Shown here piece after piece: positions 5,736 to 6,323 of a DNA stretch of 6,323 nucleotides; within the stretch, counting starts at the first letter, position 1, and each line of letters starts with the position of its first letter. Origin of the DNA: Prevotellaceae bacterium (GTDB taxonomy: Bacteria > Bacteroidota > Bacteroidia > Bacteroidales > UBA932); assembly GCA_031259225.1 (NCBI GenBank), contig JAIRLT010000164.1, positions 1 through 6,323 on the forward strand, read 5' to 3'. Below the pieces are notes generated by a model. That model was not told where the DNA came from. It did not search any database and saw nothing but the letters and a program-made list of their open reading frames with translations. A program made the translations under genes and the position numbers.

Positions 5736-6323
5736 ATGCCGCTATCCCTTGATAAAAACCCTGTCCGCATTGCCGCCATGTTCGACGGCATTGCACCGCA
5801 TTACGATTTTCTCAATCATTTCCTGTCGTTGAATATTGACAGGCAGTGGCGGAAAAAGTTAGTGCACTATGTGGTGCAACATCATCCCACTACGATTTTG
5901 GACGTGGCTACCGGCACCGGTGATTTGGCTATTGCGCTGCACCGCCAAACCCGCGCCGCCATTACCGCTGTGGATATTTCCAGAGGAATGCTGGAAATAG
6001 CCAAACGGAAAACAGCCGACAAAGCACGGGACACAGCCCACTGTCCACAGCCTGCTATCCGCTGGCTCCCGGCTGCTGCGGAGGCATTGCCCTTTCCGGC
6101 GGGCGCATTCCATGCGGTAACCGTTGCATTTGGCGTACGTAATTTTGAAAACCTGCCTAAAGGATTACAGGAAATGTACCGCGTACTGCAACCCGGCGGC
6201 ATCATTGCTGTCTTGGAGTTTGCTTCACCTGCCCGCTTTCCGGTAAAACAACTGTTCCGCTTTTATTTTCATTTCGTCTTGCCGTTTATAGGACGCTTAT
6301 TTTCCAAACACCGCACGGCATAC
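5736..6323 (+). CDS. menG: Demethylmenaquinone methyltransferase MenG/UbiE (3' end outside window)
   Basis: MenG uses S-adenosylmethionine to methylate the ring of demethylmenaquinone, the last step of menaquinone synthesis at the membrane. In ubiquinone-making bacteria the same family, UbiE, also acts in that pathway. The 196 residues present run to the window edge with no stop; family length is about 240-250, so roughly 45-50 are missing. Motifs are MFDGIAPHYDFLNHFLS (15-31), SAM-binding LDVATGTGDLA (55-65), VDISRGML (79-86), ALPFPAGAF (117-125), VAFGVRNFEN (130-139) and LQPGG (151-155). The start ATG puts the conserved MF motif at residue 15, slightly shorter than usual. The stretch at about 93-112 aligns poorly with the family as I recall it. 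The gene follows purL by 66 bases with no convincing terminator, so read-through is plausible. Confidence 0.94.
   Translation, partial: MPLSLDKNPVRIAAMFDGIAPHYDFLNHFLSLNIDRQWRKKLVHYVVQHHPTTILDVATGTGDLAIALHRQTRAAITAVDISRGMLEIAKRKTADKARDTAHCPQPAIRWLPAAAEALPFPAGAFHAVTVAFGVRNFENLPKGLQEMYRVLQPGGIIAVLEFASPARFPVKQLFRFYFHFVLPFIGRLFSKHRTAY

Overview
The window looks like an ordinary chromosomal housekeeping segment from a member of the Bacteroidota (Bacteroidetes). Three things point there. The PurA, RsmG and MenG proteins read like Bacteroidetes family members. Two gene starts are preceded by TACATTTG, a match to the Bacteroidetes -7 promoter consensus TAnnTTTG. None of the five genes has a recognisable Shine-Dalgarno sequence; the leaders before the GT2 gene, purA and purL are A/T-rich instead. 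The exact genus cannot be fixed from this sequence. All five genes lie on the + strand.

Layout: bases 1-267 are non-coding. They hold an AT-rich start, a run of degenerate seven-base repeats, a long Rho-independent-type terminator for a gene lying off the left edge, a G/C-run hairpin and a -7 promoter element. Next is a two-gene unit: a membrane-anchored family 2 glycosyltransferase (268-1407) and rsmG (1398-2054, GTG start, 10-base overlap), closed by a compact terminator at 2066-2098. A second promoter at 2125-2132 drives purA (2155-3420) and purL (3444-5669), 23 bases apart. After 66 bases with no convincing terminator comes menG/ubiE (from 5736), which runs off the right edge after 196 codons.

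PurL (step 4 of de novo purine synthesis, FGAR to FGAM) and PurA (IMP to adenylosuccinate, the first committed step to AMP) act in the same pathway and are probably co-transcribed. PurL is the short, roughly 740-residue form, which needs separate PurS and PurQ subunits; neither gene is in this window. RsmG modifies 16S rRNA, MenG makes menaquinone, and the glycosyltransferase probably builds an envelope glycan of unknown structure. Their grouping looks like general housekeeping clustering rather than one pathway.

I found no mobile element, CRISPR array, RNA gene, toxin-antitoxin pair or defence system. The points worth a second look are modest: the repeat and hairpin-rich leader at 85-230, an 11-base promoter core shared by both transcription units, a Cys-to-Ala change in the PurL SEH motif, the short-form PurL itself, and a poorly conserved, sequence-biased insert in MenG.
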